NCBI RefSeq assembly: GCF_003605195.1
Contig: NZ_QYOS01000019.1
Coordinates: 124,001 to 188,000, forward strand
Length of the DNA stretch: 64,000 nucleotides
Origin: Aurantiacibacter odishensis
GTDB lineage: Bacteria; Pseudomonadota; Alphaproteobacteria; Sphingomonadales; Sphingomonadaceae
Direction: 5' to 3'
The notes beneath the pieces are model-generated. The model saw only the letters and a list, made by a program, of their open reading frames with translations, made no database searches and had not been told where the DNA came from. The position numbers and the translations under genes are program-made. Below, one piece after another: positions 50,671 through 59,840 of this stretch (position 1 is the stretch's first letter; each line of letters starts with the position of its first letter).

Positions 50671-50999
50671 TCCCGCTCAGGTTCGACAGGGACCATCGGC
50701 CGCAGGGCCTCTATCTCCCGGCGCGTGGCCACGGCCTCGCGGCAGGCCTCGTCGTCGCCATCGAGGCAATCGTCTTCCAGCTCCGCCAGGTCTTCGTGCA
50801 ACTCGCCAAGCCGTTCCTCGCGGCGGCGTATTTCGCGTCCGCGCTCCCTGTCGGCTTCGTCCTGGCTGGTGGTAGCCCAATCGACGACTTGCGAACCGGC
50901 CCGCACCGGCGCCGTCACGACGTCAAACGCCGTCCTCGCGACGCAGCCTGACAGGATAAGCGCCGCGGTGGGAAGGAAGATCAGCGCTCTGGCGTACAT
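50667..50999 (-). CDS. Small lipoprotein with charged coiled-coil
   Basis: The 110-residue protein starts MYARALIFLPTAALILSGC, a lipoprotein signal with lipobox LSGC (Cys19). A helix of alternating acidic and basic residues follows (DEADRERGREIRRREERLGE, LHEDLAELEDDC), suggesting a coiled-coil in the periplasm. I recognise no family. Its stop overlaps the end of the threonylcarbamoyl-AMP synthase gene by 4 nt, and it is 80 nt downstream of a larger lipoprotein gene in the same direction. Confidence 0.72.
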   Translation of the reverse strand: MYARALIFLPTAALILSGCVARTAFDVVTAPVRAGSQVVDWATTSQDEADRERGREIRRREERLGELHEDLAELEDDCLDGDDEACREAVATRREIEALRPMVPVEPERD

Positions 51000-51079
51000 T
51001 TGCGGGTCCAACGTTGAGGTGCTTCCCCCACCATGGACCCGCTCCAATGTGCTGGCAATTAACGACGGAAGCCGGTTCG

Positions 51080-51847
51080 TCAGGCTTCCTCTTCGGTAGC
51101 CTCCACCATCGGCTCCTCGCAGACGAGGTCGCCCGAACCGACCGTGTTCACCTCGCAGCTGGCAGAGCCAAGCACGCGCACGTTGCCGGAGCCTACGATG
51201 GATGCTTCCACACTGCCGTTGGAGGCAAAGGTCGCATCGCCCGATCCCGCAACGGTGACTTCCGCGCGCTCCGCTTCGAGGCCCTGCATCTCGGCGCTGC
51301 CGCTGCCGGCGACGGTGAGTTCCAGCCGCTCGGCAGTGCCGCTCGCCGCAACCGTGCCGCTGCCGGCAACGGTCACTTCCATGCGCTCTGCTGCGATCCC
51401 GCTGGCGGTGATTGTGCCCGAACCCGCCATGGTGATTTCCGCGGCGGTGGCCACCGCGTCGACGGTCATGGAACCGGAACCTGCCATGACCAATGATTCC
51501 GGTGCGGGCATCGTCACGTTGATGGTGGCCACGTCGCCTTCGGACCAATCGCCCTCAGCGCGGTGGATTGCCAGCGAATCCTCATCCAGCGCGAACCGCA
51601 TCCGCTCTCGCGCCTCGGTGCTGCCTTCGACGTCGATCGTGAACGCGTCACCCGTGGTCACGATCACGCTATCGGGCGATGCCAGCACCAGTGCGGGCGG
51701 CGCCTCTCCGCTCAGGTCCAGCTCGGACAGAGGCACGCCTTCGTTGTCACCGAACTGCACGTCCACATTGTCGCATCCCGACAGTCCTACCGCCGCCACC
51801 AGCGTCACGACCGGCGCGATCTTGCCGAGTATCTTCCGCATCCGCAT
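51080..51847 (-). CDS. Lipoprotein with head-GIN (DUF2807) beta-helix repeats
   Basis: The 255-residue protein has a lipoprotein signal (ILGKIAPVVTLVAAVGLSGC) and a C-terminal run of seven repeats of the type x-V-A-G-S-G-x (VMAGSGSM, TMAGSGTI, TVAGSGTV, TVAGSGSA, TVAGSGDA, IVGSGNV, TVGSGDL), the pattern of the DUF2807 beta-helix. Such proteins look like surface or periplasmic adhesins or binding proteins, with no defined role. AGGAG precedes ATG 51847. The repeat units vary enough to exclude recent expansion. Confidence 0.86.
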   Translation of the reverse strand: MRMRKILGKIAPVVTLVAAVGLSGCDNVDVQFGDNEGVPLSELDLSGEAPPALVLASPDSVIVTTGDAFTIDVEGSTEARERMRFALDEDSLAIHRAEGDWSEGDVATINVTMPAPESLVMAGSGSMTVDAVATAAEITMAGSGTITASGIAAERMEVTVAGSGTVAASGTAERLELTVAGSGSAEMQGLEAERAEVTVAGSGDATFASNGSVEASIVGSGNVRVLGSASCEVNTVGSGDLVCEEPMVEATEEEA

Positions 51848-51951
51848 TCCCAACTCCTGTTTCCAACGCGTGTTACAGGTGCAATACAGCAACGCAGGCA
51901 TTTTCGCAAAGCCGCTGGTCGAGCGAACTCGATGGCTTGCAGAGCAGGCAG

Positions 51952-51988
51952 CAAAAAGGGCCGCCCGCGCGATGCGGACGGCCCCTTG
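51952..51988 (-). terminator. Terminator of carD
   Basis: Leftward, GGGCCGTCCGC pairs with GCGGGCGGCCC (one bulge) and is followed by TTTTTGC. It lies 40 nt after the carD stop. Confidence 0.7.
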
Positions 51989-52027
51989 CTGTTCCCTGCG
52001 GGACCCTTGCAGGCCCCCACGGTATAC

Positions 52028-52561
52028 TTACGCGTCTTCGGTGTTCTCGTAGTACTGCGGAGCATGTTCCTTCAGCACGTCGAGGATTTTGGTCAGCGCG
52101 GTCGGTTCGTCGGTCTTTTCCATCGCGGCCAGTTCGCGGGCGAGACGGCTGGACGCAGCCTCGAAAATCTGGCGTTCGGAATAGGACTGTTCCGGCTGGT
52201 CTTCCGGGCGGAACAGGTCGCGCGTCACTTCGGCGATCGAAACGAGGTCGCCGGAGTTGATCTTGGCTTCGTATTCCTGGGCGCGGCGGCTCCACATGGT
52301 GCGCTTCACCTTGGGCTTGCCTTTCAGCGTTTCCATCGCTTCCTTCAGCGTCTTGTCGCTGGAGAGCTTGCGCATACCGATGGATTCCACCTTATTGGTG
52401 GGAACGCGCAGCGTCATGCGCTCTTTTTCGAACCGGAGAACGTAGAGTTCGAGCTGCATGCCGGCGATTTCCTCGCTCTGCAGTTCGATGACACGGCCCA
52501 CGCCGTGCTTGGGGTAAACAACATAATCGCCTACATCGAAGGCGGGCGCATTCGCAGCCAT
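52028..52561 (-). CDS. CarD family transcriptional regulator
   Basis: The 177-residue protein has a CarD/TRCF RNA-polymerase-interacting domain at the N-terminus (FDVGDYVVYPKHGVGRVIEL) and a C-terminal helical DNA-contact part. In alphaproteobacteria CarD is an essential-like global activator that stabilises open complexes, notably at rRNA promoters. AAGGA lies 6 nt before ATG 52561; a start two codons earlier lacks spacing. The upstream gap has a -10 like TATAAT at 52714-52719. Confidence 0.92.
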   Translation of the reverse strand: MAANAPAFDVGDYVVYPKHGVGRVIELQSEEIAGMQLELYVLRFEKERMTLRVPTNKVESIGMRKLSSDKTLKEAMETLKGKPKVKRTMWSRRAQEYEAKINSGDLVSIAEVTRDLFRPEDQPEQSYSERQIFEAASSRLARELAAMEKTDEPTALTKILDVLKEHAPQYYENTEDA

Positions 52562-52713
52562 GGACATTCCTTTCTTTGGCAGGGACCGCAGCGAAAAAGC
52601 TCTCCACGCCGCAAAGCGAAGCGGCGTCTCAAGAAGAACCATTCCTGTAGCTAAAAGCGGGGACCTGCCTTCCTATCCGCCTGCATATCCGTAAAGAACC
52701 ATGCAGTTGTCCT

Positions 52714-52755
52714 ATTATATAGCAGATTCGAAGGCTAATTGCGAGTCTTGCAATT
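52714..52755 (-). promoter_or_regulatory. carD promoter region with an inverted repeat
   Basis: Leftward, TATAAT (52714-52719) is a good -10 match, but I cannot place a convincing -35. AATTGC (52737-52742) and GCAATT (52750-52755) form a 6-nt inverted repeat with a 7-nt spacer just upstream, a possible regulator site. Confidence 0.4.
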
Positions 52756-52774
52756 GGCCCGCACTGACTTCGGC

Positions 52775-53599
52775 TCAAACGGTGTCGTCCTGAACGCCGA
52801 CTGCCGCAATTTCCGCGCCCAGCAGAAGGACATAGGCGGAAAGCCACAGCCAGGTCAGCAATACGATCACGGCGCCGAGCGAGCCATAAGTGGCGTTGTA
52901 GCTGCCGAAATTCGCCACGTAGAACCCGAAAGCGAGGGTAAGCACGACGAGGCCGATGCTGGCAAAAACCGCCCCCGGAAGTACCTCGCGAAAGCTGGGC
53001 GAGACACTGTTCGGCACGCGGCGGTAGAGCAGCGCGGCGCCGAGTATCCCCAGCACGCCCAGCACACCGTAACCCAGCGCCTTTACCGCGAATTGGCCAG
53101 CGCCCGACAGGTCGGGAACGATCTCCGCAAGCGAAGCTGTGGCTGTGAGAATGACGATCACGATACCCATGCCGAGGATGGCCCCGACGGTGATCGCCAG
53201 GGCGAGGGCGTTACCGCGCAGGAAGCCGCGCTGTTCCTCGTCGTTGTAAGCCAGCGAGATCGCGGTGATGAGAGCACCCGCCCCGTTGCGCGCTCCGAAG
53301 AGGGCAACCGCAAGCGCGACCAGGAGGCCGAGCCCCTTGGCGGTTCCCGACGTTTCCACCATCGATTCAAGCTGCCCGCCGATCAGTTCCGCGGCCGACT
53401 GCGGCAATTCCTGCGCCAGGCTGGAAATGTGCGAGGCCACCATCGCCGGGTCCGCGAACAGGCCATAGCTGAGCACGATTGCGCCCAACAGCGGTACCAT
53501 GGCGAGAAAGGCGTAATAGGCCACGCCCGCCGCGAGAATGGGAATGTTATCCTCGCCCGCGGCGGCGAAAGCGCGTTTCAGTCTATCGATGATGCCCAT
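52775..53599 (-). CDS. YihY/BrkB-type inner membrane protein
   Basis: The 274-residue protein has about six membrane helices with the BrkB hallmark ILAAGVAYYAFLAMVPLLGA near the start and RVPNSVSPSFREVLPGAVFA in the second half. The family was once named tRNA-processing ribonuclease BN by mistake; its real role is unknown, perhaps in envelope homeostasis. ATG 53599 gives the expected short cytoplasmic head (MGIIDRLKRAF). Confidence 0.9.
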   Translation of the reverse strand: MGIIDRLKRAFAAAGEDNIPILAAGVAYYAFLAMVPLLGAIVLSYGLFADPAMVASHISSLAQELPQSAAELIGGQLESMVETSGTAKGLGLLVALAVALFGARNGAGALITAISLAYNDEEQRGFLRGNALALAITVGAILGMGIVIVILTATASLAEIVPDLSGAGQFAVKALGYGVLGVLGILGAALLYRRVPNSVSPSFREVLPGAVFASIGLVVLTLAFGFYVANFGSYNATYGSLGAVIVLLTWLWLSAYVLLLGAEIAAVGVQDDTV

Positions 53600-53658
53600 G
53601 TCCCGCCAACGCAGCGGGCGGGATATGGTTCAAAATACCTGCCTCGTAGGATGGGCGA

Positions 53659-53997
53659 TCAGTCGCCTTCGCCGGGCTCTTCGGAGAAATACTTCTCGAA
53701 CTTGCCGTCTTCGCCCTTGTGCTCGTCTGCGTCGGCGGGCGGATCCTTTTTCTCCGTGATATTCGGCCATTCGGCGGAGAACTTGGTGTTGACCTCAAGC
53801 CACTTTTCCAGGCCGCCTTCGGTGTCGGGCAGGATGGCTTCGGCCGGGCATTCAGGCTCGCACACGCCGCAGTCGATGCATTCGGAAGGGTTGATGACGA
53901 GCATGTTCTCGCCTTCGTAGAAACAGTCCACCGGGCAGACTTCGACACAGTCTGTGTACTTGCACTTGATGCAGGCGTCGGTGACGACATAGGTCAT
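53659..53997 (-). CDS. fdxA: Seven-iron ferredoxin FdxA
   Basis: The 112-residue protein has the typical bacterial FdxA arrangement: [18 protein letters not shown] for the 3Fe-4S/4Fe-4S site and [16 protein letters not shown] for the second, then a tail ([20 protein letters not shown]) common to this family. It overlaps the S4 gene by 4 nt and follows the helicase-S4 pair, a conserved alphaproteobacterial cluster often next to carD, here separated from carD by the BrkB gene. Confidence 0.95.
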   Translation of the reverse strand: MTYVVTDACIKCKYTDCVEVCPVDCFYEGENMLVINPSECIDCGVCEPECPAEAILPDTEGGLEKWLEVNTKFSAEWPNITEKKDPPADADEHKGEDGKFEKYFSEEPGEGD

Positions 53998-54317
53998 GGT
54001 AGCGATTGTCCTTCATGTTCGGCCGGTCGTGGCCGCGTTTGCGCCCCTGCTATGGCGATAGGAGGGTGAGCGTCAAGCTTGCGATAGCAGGATTGCGCTT
54101 CCGCTGGCGGACCGCGACGCTCTGGTAAAGCAAGGATTTCTATCACCTGCACATGGCGGCCAAGGGGAAGAGTGAGAACGTCGCCCTCCGCCACGGCATG
54201 CTGGGCGCGCGAAATCCGCACGCGGTTGCAGCGTATGTGCCCTTCCTCGATCCAGCGTTGCGCAATCGAGCGGCTCTTCGAGAAGCGTAGCCGCACGAGG
54301 AGCAGGTCGAGCCGCAT
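53994..54317 (-). CDS. S4-domain RNA-binding protein (Hsp15-like)
   Basis: The 107-residue protein is an S4 domain at its N-terminus ([20 protein letters not shown], then [19 protein letters not shown]) with a basic, proline-rich tail. The group includes Hsp15, which binds free 50S subunits with stalled tRNA. It overlaps the helicase stop by 1 nt (TGATG) and fdxA by 4 nt, so the three are coupled. Confidence 0.92.
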   Translation of the reverse strand: MRLDLLLVRLRFSKSRSIAQRWIEEGHIRCNRVRISRAQHAVAEGDVLTLPLGRHVQVIEILALPERRGPPAEAQSCYRKLDAHPPIAIAGAQTRPRPAEHEGQSLP

Positions 54318-57043
54318 CAGCCCTTCTTGAGCAGGTCCGCCAAGCCGGCAAATGCCTGTCCGCCGTCACCCTTGGGTTCGGGCCGACGCGGGGGCGGGGC
54401 GCCCTTGCGCGGTTTGCCACCGTCTTTACCCCGCCCGCCTGCCTTGCCTTTCCTCTCGGCATCGCCGCGAGGTTTGCGCGGGGCGCCCCTTGCTGGGGCA
54501 AAGTCCTTGCGCGGAGCGCGCCAGGTCCAGGGCACGGGGCGGGGCGGGCCGAAGGCGCCCTCGGCAAGTACCACCGGCTGGCCGGGACGGAAGCCTGCGT
54601 CCTTCATCAGGCTGCGAAAGCTTTCGGGGGCCAAGCCCATGCTGGTGGCAAGCGCGGTGTCGACCGGGAAGCCCCGCACGTCCTTGCCCTGCGGAGCCTT
54701 TGCGCGCTGCTCGTGCGCGGCGCGGAACAGCTTTTCCGCCATGTCGATACGGATCGCCTGCTTGCCCGCGCGGCGATATCCGGCAGGCGGCCTGTCCTCC
54801 AGGTCGATGACGGCTTCCATGCCCTCGCGAACGGGGCGCGGGTCCAGTCCCAGCTTCTTCAGGAGGATTCGCGGCGCGGGCTTCAGCAATGCAGGCACGA
54901 ACACGTCGAGCGAACCGATGCTGACGCCAAGACGGCGAAGGAACGGGCGCTTTTCCTTTGGCACGTGGGCCAGGCCCGCATCCTCGCGGCGCGTGGTGCC
55001 GTTACGGTCTGCCAGGGTCAGCAACAGGGCGCGCACTTCGGTCCCAGCTTCGGGGTCGGTCGCCGCGTCTTCCAGCGCTCGCAGCGGAGCGACCGGCGCA
55101 AGCTGCTCTTCCAGCCACAGTTCCAGCGCGTCCTGCAGGCGGGCGCGGTGCGCCGGATCGAGTTGGCCCAGTTCCTTCGCCATGACGAGGCGCGGGCGGC
55201 TTGGGCTCTTGCCCTTTTCCAACACGGCAACGGGCTGGTCGCCGCGAAGGACCTGTCCGCCAGCGATGCTAAGTTCGCCCAGCTCGTCGGCCACCAGCTT
55301 CTGCGCCTTCTGCGCCAGCAGGCTCGCCATATGCTTCTCGGCAGCGGCAAGCATCAGCTTGCGCTCCTCGCTGGAAGCGTCGGCATCGACCACGAAGCGA
55401 AAACCTTCGAGGTGGCCGATCGGCTGGTCTTCGACCGTTACTTGGCCATCGTCCTTCAATTCAACGCGCAAAAGACCTGCATCCTTTCCCATACCCTTCA
55501 TCAATACCGAGGTTCGCCGATTTACGAAACGTTCCGTCAATTTCTGGTGCAGCGCGTCGGACAGTTTCGCCTCCGCCTGCCGTGCCCGAGCAGCCATTTC
55601 GTCGCGCGCCAGCACCCAGTCGGGCCTCTGGCAGATATAGGCCCAGCTGCGAATACCCGAAAGGCGACCCTGCAACGTGTCGATATCGCCCGACGTGTTG
55701 CCAAGCTCGGAAATCCGCGCAGCCACGAAGTCTGCGCCGATATGTCCGTTTTTCAGGTCGCTCCACAGGCGTGCGACGAAGCGGGCGTGGGCATCGGGTC
55801 CTTGCTGGCGGAAATCGGGGAGCTGGCACGCTTCCCAGAAGCGGCGCACGTTGCCCGGCGTCCTGACGTCGTCTGCAATGTCGGGCTGTTCGGCCAGCCG
55901 CTTGAGGACGGCAAGGTCAATCGCTTCGGGCGCGGCGGTGAGGCCGTCCTGTATGGGACGCGATTCGAGGTCGCCGATCAGCACGTCGAGATTGTCGAAC
56001 CGGGGATTGGGCTCGCGCCAGTACAGCTTCGTGATCGGCGCGAAGCGGTGGTTCTCGATCGCGTAGATCTCGTCCTCGGTCAGTTCCAGCGGCGCCCCGC
56101 GGCGATTGCCCGAAAGCGTGCCGAAGGTGCCGTCGGTCTGGTGTCGTCCGGCTCGCCCCGCGATCTGCGCCATTTCGGCAGGGGTGAGCCTGCGCTGGCG
56201 CACGCCGTCGAATTTAGAGAGCGCGGCAAAGGCGACGTGATGGACATCGAGGTTGAGGCCCATGCCGACGGCATCGGTGGCGACGATGTAATCCACTTCA
56301 CCGGACTGGAACAATTCGACCTGTCGGTTTCGCGTTTGCGGTGAAAGTGCGCCCATAACGACAGCCGCTCCACCACGGAAACGTCTGAGAAGCTCGGCCA
56401 CTTGGTAGACCTGCTCAATCGAGAAGGCGACGATGGCAGTGCGCGGTGGCAGCCGGGAGAGCTTGGCGCTCCCAGCGTAGGAGAGCGTGGAGAAGCGGGG
56501 TCGTTCCTCGATCTCGATACCCGGCAGAAGTTTGCGCGCCAGGGGCTCCAGCGTGGCGGAGCCGAGCAGCATCGTTTCTTCCCGGCCGCGTGCATTCAGC
56601 AGCCTGTCTGTGAAGATGTGCCCGCGTTCGCGGTCCGCGCCCAACTGCGCCTCGTCCAGCGCCACGAAGGCGTGTCCGCCGCCGTTGCGGGGCATGGCCT
56701 CTGCCGTGCACATGAAATAGCGCGCATTCGGCGGCTCGATCCGCTCCTCGCCCGTGATCAGCGCGCATTCGGTCTCGCCCTTGAGGCGGCAGACCTTGTC
56801 GTAGACCTCGCGCGCCAGCAACCGCAGCGGGAAACCGATCGCGCCGCTGGAATGGCCGCACATGCGTTCGATCGCGAGGTGGGTCTTGCCGGTATTGGTC
56901 GGGCCAAGAACGGCGCGAATCCGGCTGTCGGTGCGTGGCCTATTCACAGTGCCTCTGACATGGCCTTTCCCCCGTCTTGGCGCAACCGATGCGCCCGGCT
57001 TACCCCCGTCATCACGGTTCGGCGCTGAGGAGACTCGACTCAT
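54317..57043 (-). CDS. SUV3-like RNA/DNA helicase
   Basis: The 908-residue protein has a SUV3-type helicase core: Walker A LGPTNTGKTHLAIE (about residue 46), DEAQ box ALDEAQLGADRE, motif III-like LGSATLEPLARKL, and motif VI QIAGRAGRHQTDG. The C-terminal half holds helicase-associated domains and a strongly basic, glycine-rich tail (KPRKGAPPPRRPEPKGDG). Eukaryotic Suv3 unwinds RNA with PNPase in mitochondria; the alphaproteobacterial homologue probably has a related role in RNA turnover (inference). The start at 57043 is the best in frame, with a weak ribosome site. It leads the helicase-S4-fdxA operon. Confidence 0.9.
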   Translation of the reverse strand: MSRVSSAPNRDDGGKPGASVAPRRGKGHVRGTVNRPRTDSRIRAVLGPTNTGKTHLAIERMCGHSSGAIGFPLRLLAREVYDKVCRLKGETECALITGEERIEPPNARYFMCTAEAMPRNGGGHAFVALDEAQLGADRERGHIFTDRLLNARGREETMLLGSATLEPLARKLLPGIEIEERPRFSTLSYAGSAKLSRLPPRTAIVAFSIEQVYQVAELLRRFRGGAAVVMGALSPQTRNRQVELFQSGEVDYIVATDAVGMGLNLDVHHVAFAALSKFDGVRQRRLTPAEMAQIAGRAGRHQTDGTFGTLSGNRRGAPLELTEDEIYAIENHRFAPITKLYWREPNPRFDNLDVLIGDLESRPIQDGLTAAPEAIDLAVLKRLAEQPDIADDVRTPGNVRRFWEACQLPDFRQQGPDAHARFVARLWSDLKNGHIGADFVAARISELGNTSGDIDTLQGRLSGIRSWAYICQRPDWVLARDEMAARARQAEAKLSDALHQKLTERFVNRRTSVLMKGMGKDAGLLRVELKDDGQVTVEDQPIGHLEGFRFVVDADASSEERKLMLAAAEKHMASLLAQKAQKLVADELGELSIAGGQVLRGDQPVAVLEKGKSPSRPRLVMAKELGQLDPAHRARLQDALELWLEEQLAPVAPLRALEDAATDPEAGTEVRALLLTLADRNGTTRREDAGLAHVPKEKRPFLRRLGVSIGSLDVFVPALLKPAPRILLKKLGLDPRPVREGMEAVIDLEDRPPAGYRRAGKQAIRIDMAEKLFRAAHEQRAKAPQGKDVRGFPVDTALATSMGLAPESFRSLMKDAGFRPGQPVVLAEGAFGPPRPVPWTWRAPRKDFAPARGAPRKPRGDAERKGKAGGRGKDGGKPRKGAPPPRRPEPKGDGGQAFAGLADLLKKG

Positions 57044-57113
57044 CGCCGTTAAGTGGAAATTTACTTTATTGCGGCACGCTTTCGGACAATTACAGCGGCT
57101 TGAAGTCAGGCCC

Positions 57114-57138
57114 GGCATGCCCTTGGACAAGGCATGCC
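57114..57138. promoter_or_regulatory. Palindrome before the M23 peptidase gene
   Basis: GGCATGCCCTTG and CAAGGCATGCC are inverted with one bulged base around GA. It lies between the divergent helicase and peptidase genes and overlaps the peptidase's alternative ATG at 57134. Confidence 0.5.
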
Positions 57139-57166
57139 CTTTTCGCGGCCATCGAAGGAGGGCGCG

Positions 57167-58783
57167 TTGTTTACCGAACGCGGCAGTGAAGGACAGGGAT
57201 CGACGCCGGGCGACTATCCGCCCGCCGACCTGTCGCTCGCGCATATGGCAGCCGACGGAGCCTCCAGGCCGAAGCGCCTCAAGCGCAAGGCTTCCACCCT
57301 TGGTGAAACTTACGGCGACTGGCGCACCGCGCTTTCGGCCAGGCTATCGCGGGCAGACCTCGCTCCCGATCTCGGCAGCGATATCGGTTCGCGCCGCTGG
57401 CTCCGCGGCGTCGCCACGCTGGTGGGCCTTTCTGCCATCGCCATTGCCGCATTCCCCGGTTTCTCCGCCGTGGAAGCTGCCCCTGCCATGCGCATCGACG
57501 ACCGGGTGCGCGACGAATTCCGCAGCCAGATGATTCAGCCTCTCGCGCTGGGCGCAGACAGTGGCCGACGCATGGGTGCGACGCTCGCGGTGCAGCCGCT
57601 CGCCAGCGCACCCGAACGCCCAAGCCTCGATCTCGTGGCAACGCTGGCACAAGGCGACGGGTTCGACCGGATGCTCCTGCGCGCCGGCGTGAGCCGTGAG
57701 GAAGCGCAACTGATCGCCGAGATGGTGGGTGAGGCAGTTGACCTCGAAAGCATCACGCCCGGCACGCCTGTCGACATCACCCTTGGCCGCCGTATTGCGC
57801 CCGATGCGCCGCGCCCTGTCGATGCCCTTTCCTTCCGCGCCCGGTTCGACCTGGAGCTGGCGGTGGAGCGGCGTGGCGGAAAGCTCACACTCGATCCGCG
57901 CCCGATCATGGTCGACACCACGCCGCTGCGCATCCGCGCCCGCGTGGGAGACAGCCTTTATCGCTCCGCCCGTGCCGCGGGCGCTCCGCCCAGCGCGGTG
58001 CAACAGTTCCTGCGTACAATCGGGCAGGACATGAACGTGAACAGCGACATCGGGGCGAACGATGAATTCGATCTGATCGTCGACTATCGCCGCGCCGCAA
58101 CCGGCGAGGTGGAAGTGGGCGACCTGCTTTATGCCGCGATCATTCGTGACGACCGTCCCAAAAAGCAGCTGATGCGCTTCGGGCGCGAGGGCAAGTTTTA
58201 CGATGCGTCGGGCGAAGGCGTACAGCAGGACGGGCTGATTGCGCCGGTGCCGGGCGCGATTTCCTCGCGCTACGGGATGCGTCGTCACCCTATCCTGGGC
58301 TACCGCCGGATGCACTCCGGCCTCGATTTCCGCGCCCGCCACGGCACGCCGATCTACGCCGTTACCGACGGCACGGTGAACTTCGCCGGGCGAAACGGCG
58401 GCTACGGCAATTTCGTGCGCATCCGCCACGGCGGCAACCTGTCGACCGGTTATGCCCACATGAGCCGCATCGCCGTGCGCAATGGCGAGTCCGTGCGGCG
58501 CGGGCAGGTGATCGGTTACGTCGGTTCGACCGGCCTCTCCACCGGGCCGCACCTGCATTACGAGATGTATCGCGGCGGGCAGAAGATCGACCCTGCCAGC
58601 GTCCGTTTCGTTACCCGTGCCCAGCTTTCGGGGCAGGAACTGGTGAATTTCCGCGAGCAACTGGTGCGCCTGCAACTGGTGGAGCCCGGCGCTGCGCTGT
58701 CCGAACTCGCGCCCGATCCGAGCCGGGTCGAGGAACCGGTGCGCGAGATCGACCGGATCGAAAACCGGCAGAAAGTCGGATAG
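57167..58783 (+). CDS. M23 family peptidoglycan endopeptidase
   Basis: The protein has a membrane anchor or signal (about 83-105 of the long form, GVATLVGLSAIAIAAFPGFS), a middle region with a LysM-like or OapA-like fold (LRIRARVGDSLYRSARAAGA), and a C-terminal M23 domain: RHPILGYRRMHSGLDFRARH with the metal H and D, then TGYAHMSRIA and STGPHLHYEMY with the remaining histidines. It cuts peptide crosslinks in peptidoglycan. The best start is TTG 57167, preceded by a perfect AAGGAGGG; ATG 57134 in frame lacks one. The N-terminal tail of about 80 residues is cytoplasmic and basic. Confidence 0.9.
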   Translation: MFTERGSEGQGSTPGDYPPADLSLAHMAADGASRPKRLKRKASTLGETYGDWRTALSARLSRADLAPDLGSDIGSRRWLRGVATLVGLSAIAIAAFPGFSAVEAAPAMRIDDRVRDEFRSQMIQPLALGADSGRRMGATLAVQPLASAPERPSLDLVATLAQGDGFDRMLLRAGVSREEAQLIAEMVGEAVDLESITPGTPVDITLGRRIAPDAPRPVDALSFRARFDLELAVERRGGKLTLDPRPIMVDTTPLRIRARVGDSLYRSARAAGAPPSAVQQFLRTIGQDMNVNSDIGANDEFDLIVDYRRAATGEVEVGDLLYAAIIRDDRPKKQLMRFGREGKFYDASGEGVQQDGLIAPVPGAISSRYGMRRHPILGYRRMHSGLDFRARHGTPIYAVTDGTVNFAGRNGGYGNFVRIRHGGNLSTGYAHMSRIAVRNGESVRRGQVIGYVGSTGLSTGPHLHYEMYRGGQKIDPASVRFVTRAQLSGQELVNFREQLVRLQLVEPGAALSELAPDPSRVEEPVREIDRIENRQKVG

Positions 58784-58839
58784 GCAAGTCGGCTAGGCAA
58801 TAGATTGCCCGGATGGCGCTTTTCCGGCACAGGAACGTC

Positions 58840-59835
58840 ATGACCCGCAGCTATCCCATTACCCGCCTTCGCCGCTCCCGAGCCAGCAGCTGGAGTCGCG
58901 CCATGCACCGCGAGACGGTGTTGACCCCGGCAGACCTGATCTGGCCGCTGTTCGTCACCGATGGGAAAGGCGTTGAGGACCCTATCGCCAGCCTGCCGGG
59001 CGTCTCTCGCTGGTCAGTAGACGGGATTGCCAAACGCGCGCAGGAAGCGGTTGAACTCGGCATCCCCTGCGTCGCGCTGTTTCCCCATACGCAGTCCGAA
59101 TTGCGCAGCGAGAAAGGTGACGAGGCACTCAATCCCGACAACCTGATGTGCCGCGCGATCAAGGCGATCCGCGATGCCTGCGGCGACGACATCGGCATCC
59201 TCACCGACGTGGCGCTCGACCCCTACACCACCCACGGACAGGACGGTCTGGTGAACGAGGCGGGCTATGTCGTGAACGACGATACCGTGGCCGTGCTGGT
59301 GGACCAGGCCATGAACCAGGCCGAGGCGGGCGCCGACATCATCGCCCCGTCGGACATGATGGATGGACGGGTGCGGGCGATCCGCATGGCGCTGGAGATG
59401 GGCGGGCACCATAATGTCCAGATCATGAGCTACGCCGCCAAGTATGCCAGCGCATTCTACGGCCCGTTCCGCGATGCCGTGGGGTCAAGCGGAGTGCTGA
59501 AAGGCGACAAAACCACCTACCAGATGGACCCAGCCAACGCCTCCGAAGCGCTGGCCGAAGTCGCGCTCGACATTGCCGAGGGTGCGGACAGCGTAATGGT
59601 GAAGCCGGGCCTTGCCTACCTCGACATTATCTGGCGCGTGAAGCAGCGCTTCGAAGTGCCCGTCTTCGCCTATCAGGTGAGCGGCGAATATGCGCTGATC
59701 GAGGCTGGCGCGGCGGCTGGCGTTGCCAACCGCGACGCGCTGCTGATGGAAAAGCTCGTCGGCTTCAAGCGGGCGGGCTGCTCGGGCGTGCTGACCTATC
59801 ACGCCCCTGCTGCGGCCCGCATCCTGAACGGCTGA
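58840..59835 (+). CDS. hemB: Delta-aminolevulinic acid dehydratase (porphobilinogen synthase)
   Basis: The 331-residue enzyme condenses two aminolevulinates. SGVLKGDKTTYQMDP and MVKPGLAYLDII contain the Schiff-base lysines, and the N-terminal arm (MTRSYPITRLRRSR) fits the octamer-forming class. Metal-site type: DVALDPYTTHGQDGL carries Asp and no cysteine triad, so it is the magnesium-dependent type. AGGA precedes ATG 58840. Confidence 0.96.
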   Translation: MTRSYPITRLRRSRASSWSRAMHRETVLTPADLIWPLFVTDGKGVEDPIASLPGVSRWSVDGIAKRAQEAVELGIPCVALFPHTQSELRSEKGDEALNPDNLMCRAIKAIRDACGDDIGILTDVALDPYTTHGQDGLVNEAGYVVNDDTVAVLVDQAMNQAEAGADIIAPSDMMDGRVRAIRMALEMGGHHNVQIMSYAAKYASAFYGPFRDAVGSSGVLKGDKTTYQMDPANASEALAEVALDIAEGADSVMVKPGLAYLDIIWRVKQRFEVPVFAYQVSGEYALIEAGAAAGVANRDALLMEKLVGFKRAGCSGVLTYHAPAAARILNG

Positions 59836-59840
59836 GCGGC

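Noticed and set aside
57344-58675. 443-residue open frame on the minus strand opposite the M23 peptidase
   Set aside because: Composition is Arg/Ala/His-rich shadow sequence; the plus-strand peptidase motifs explain the region.
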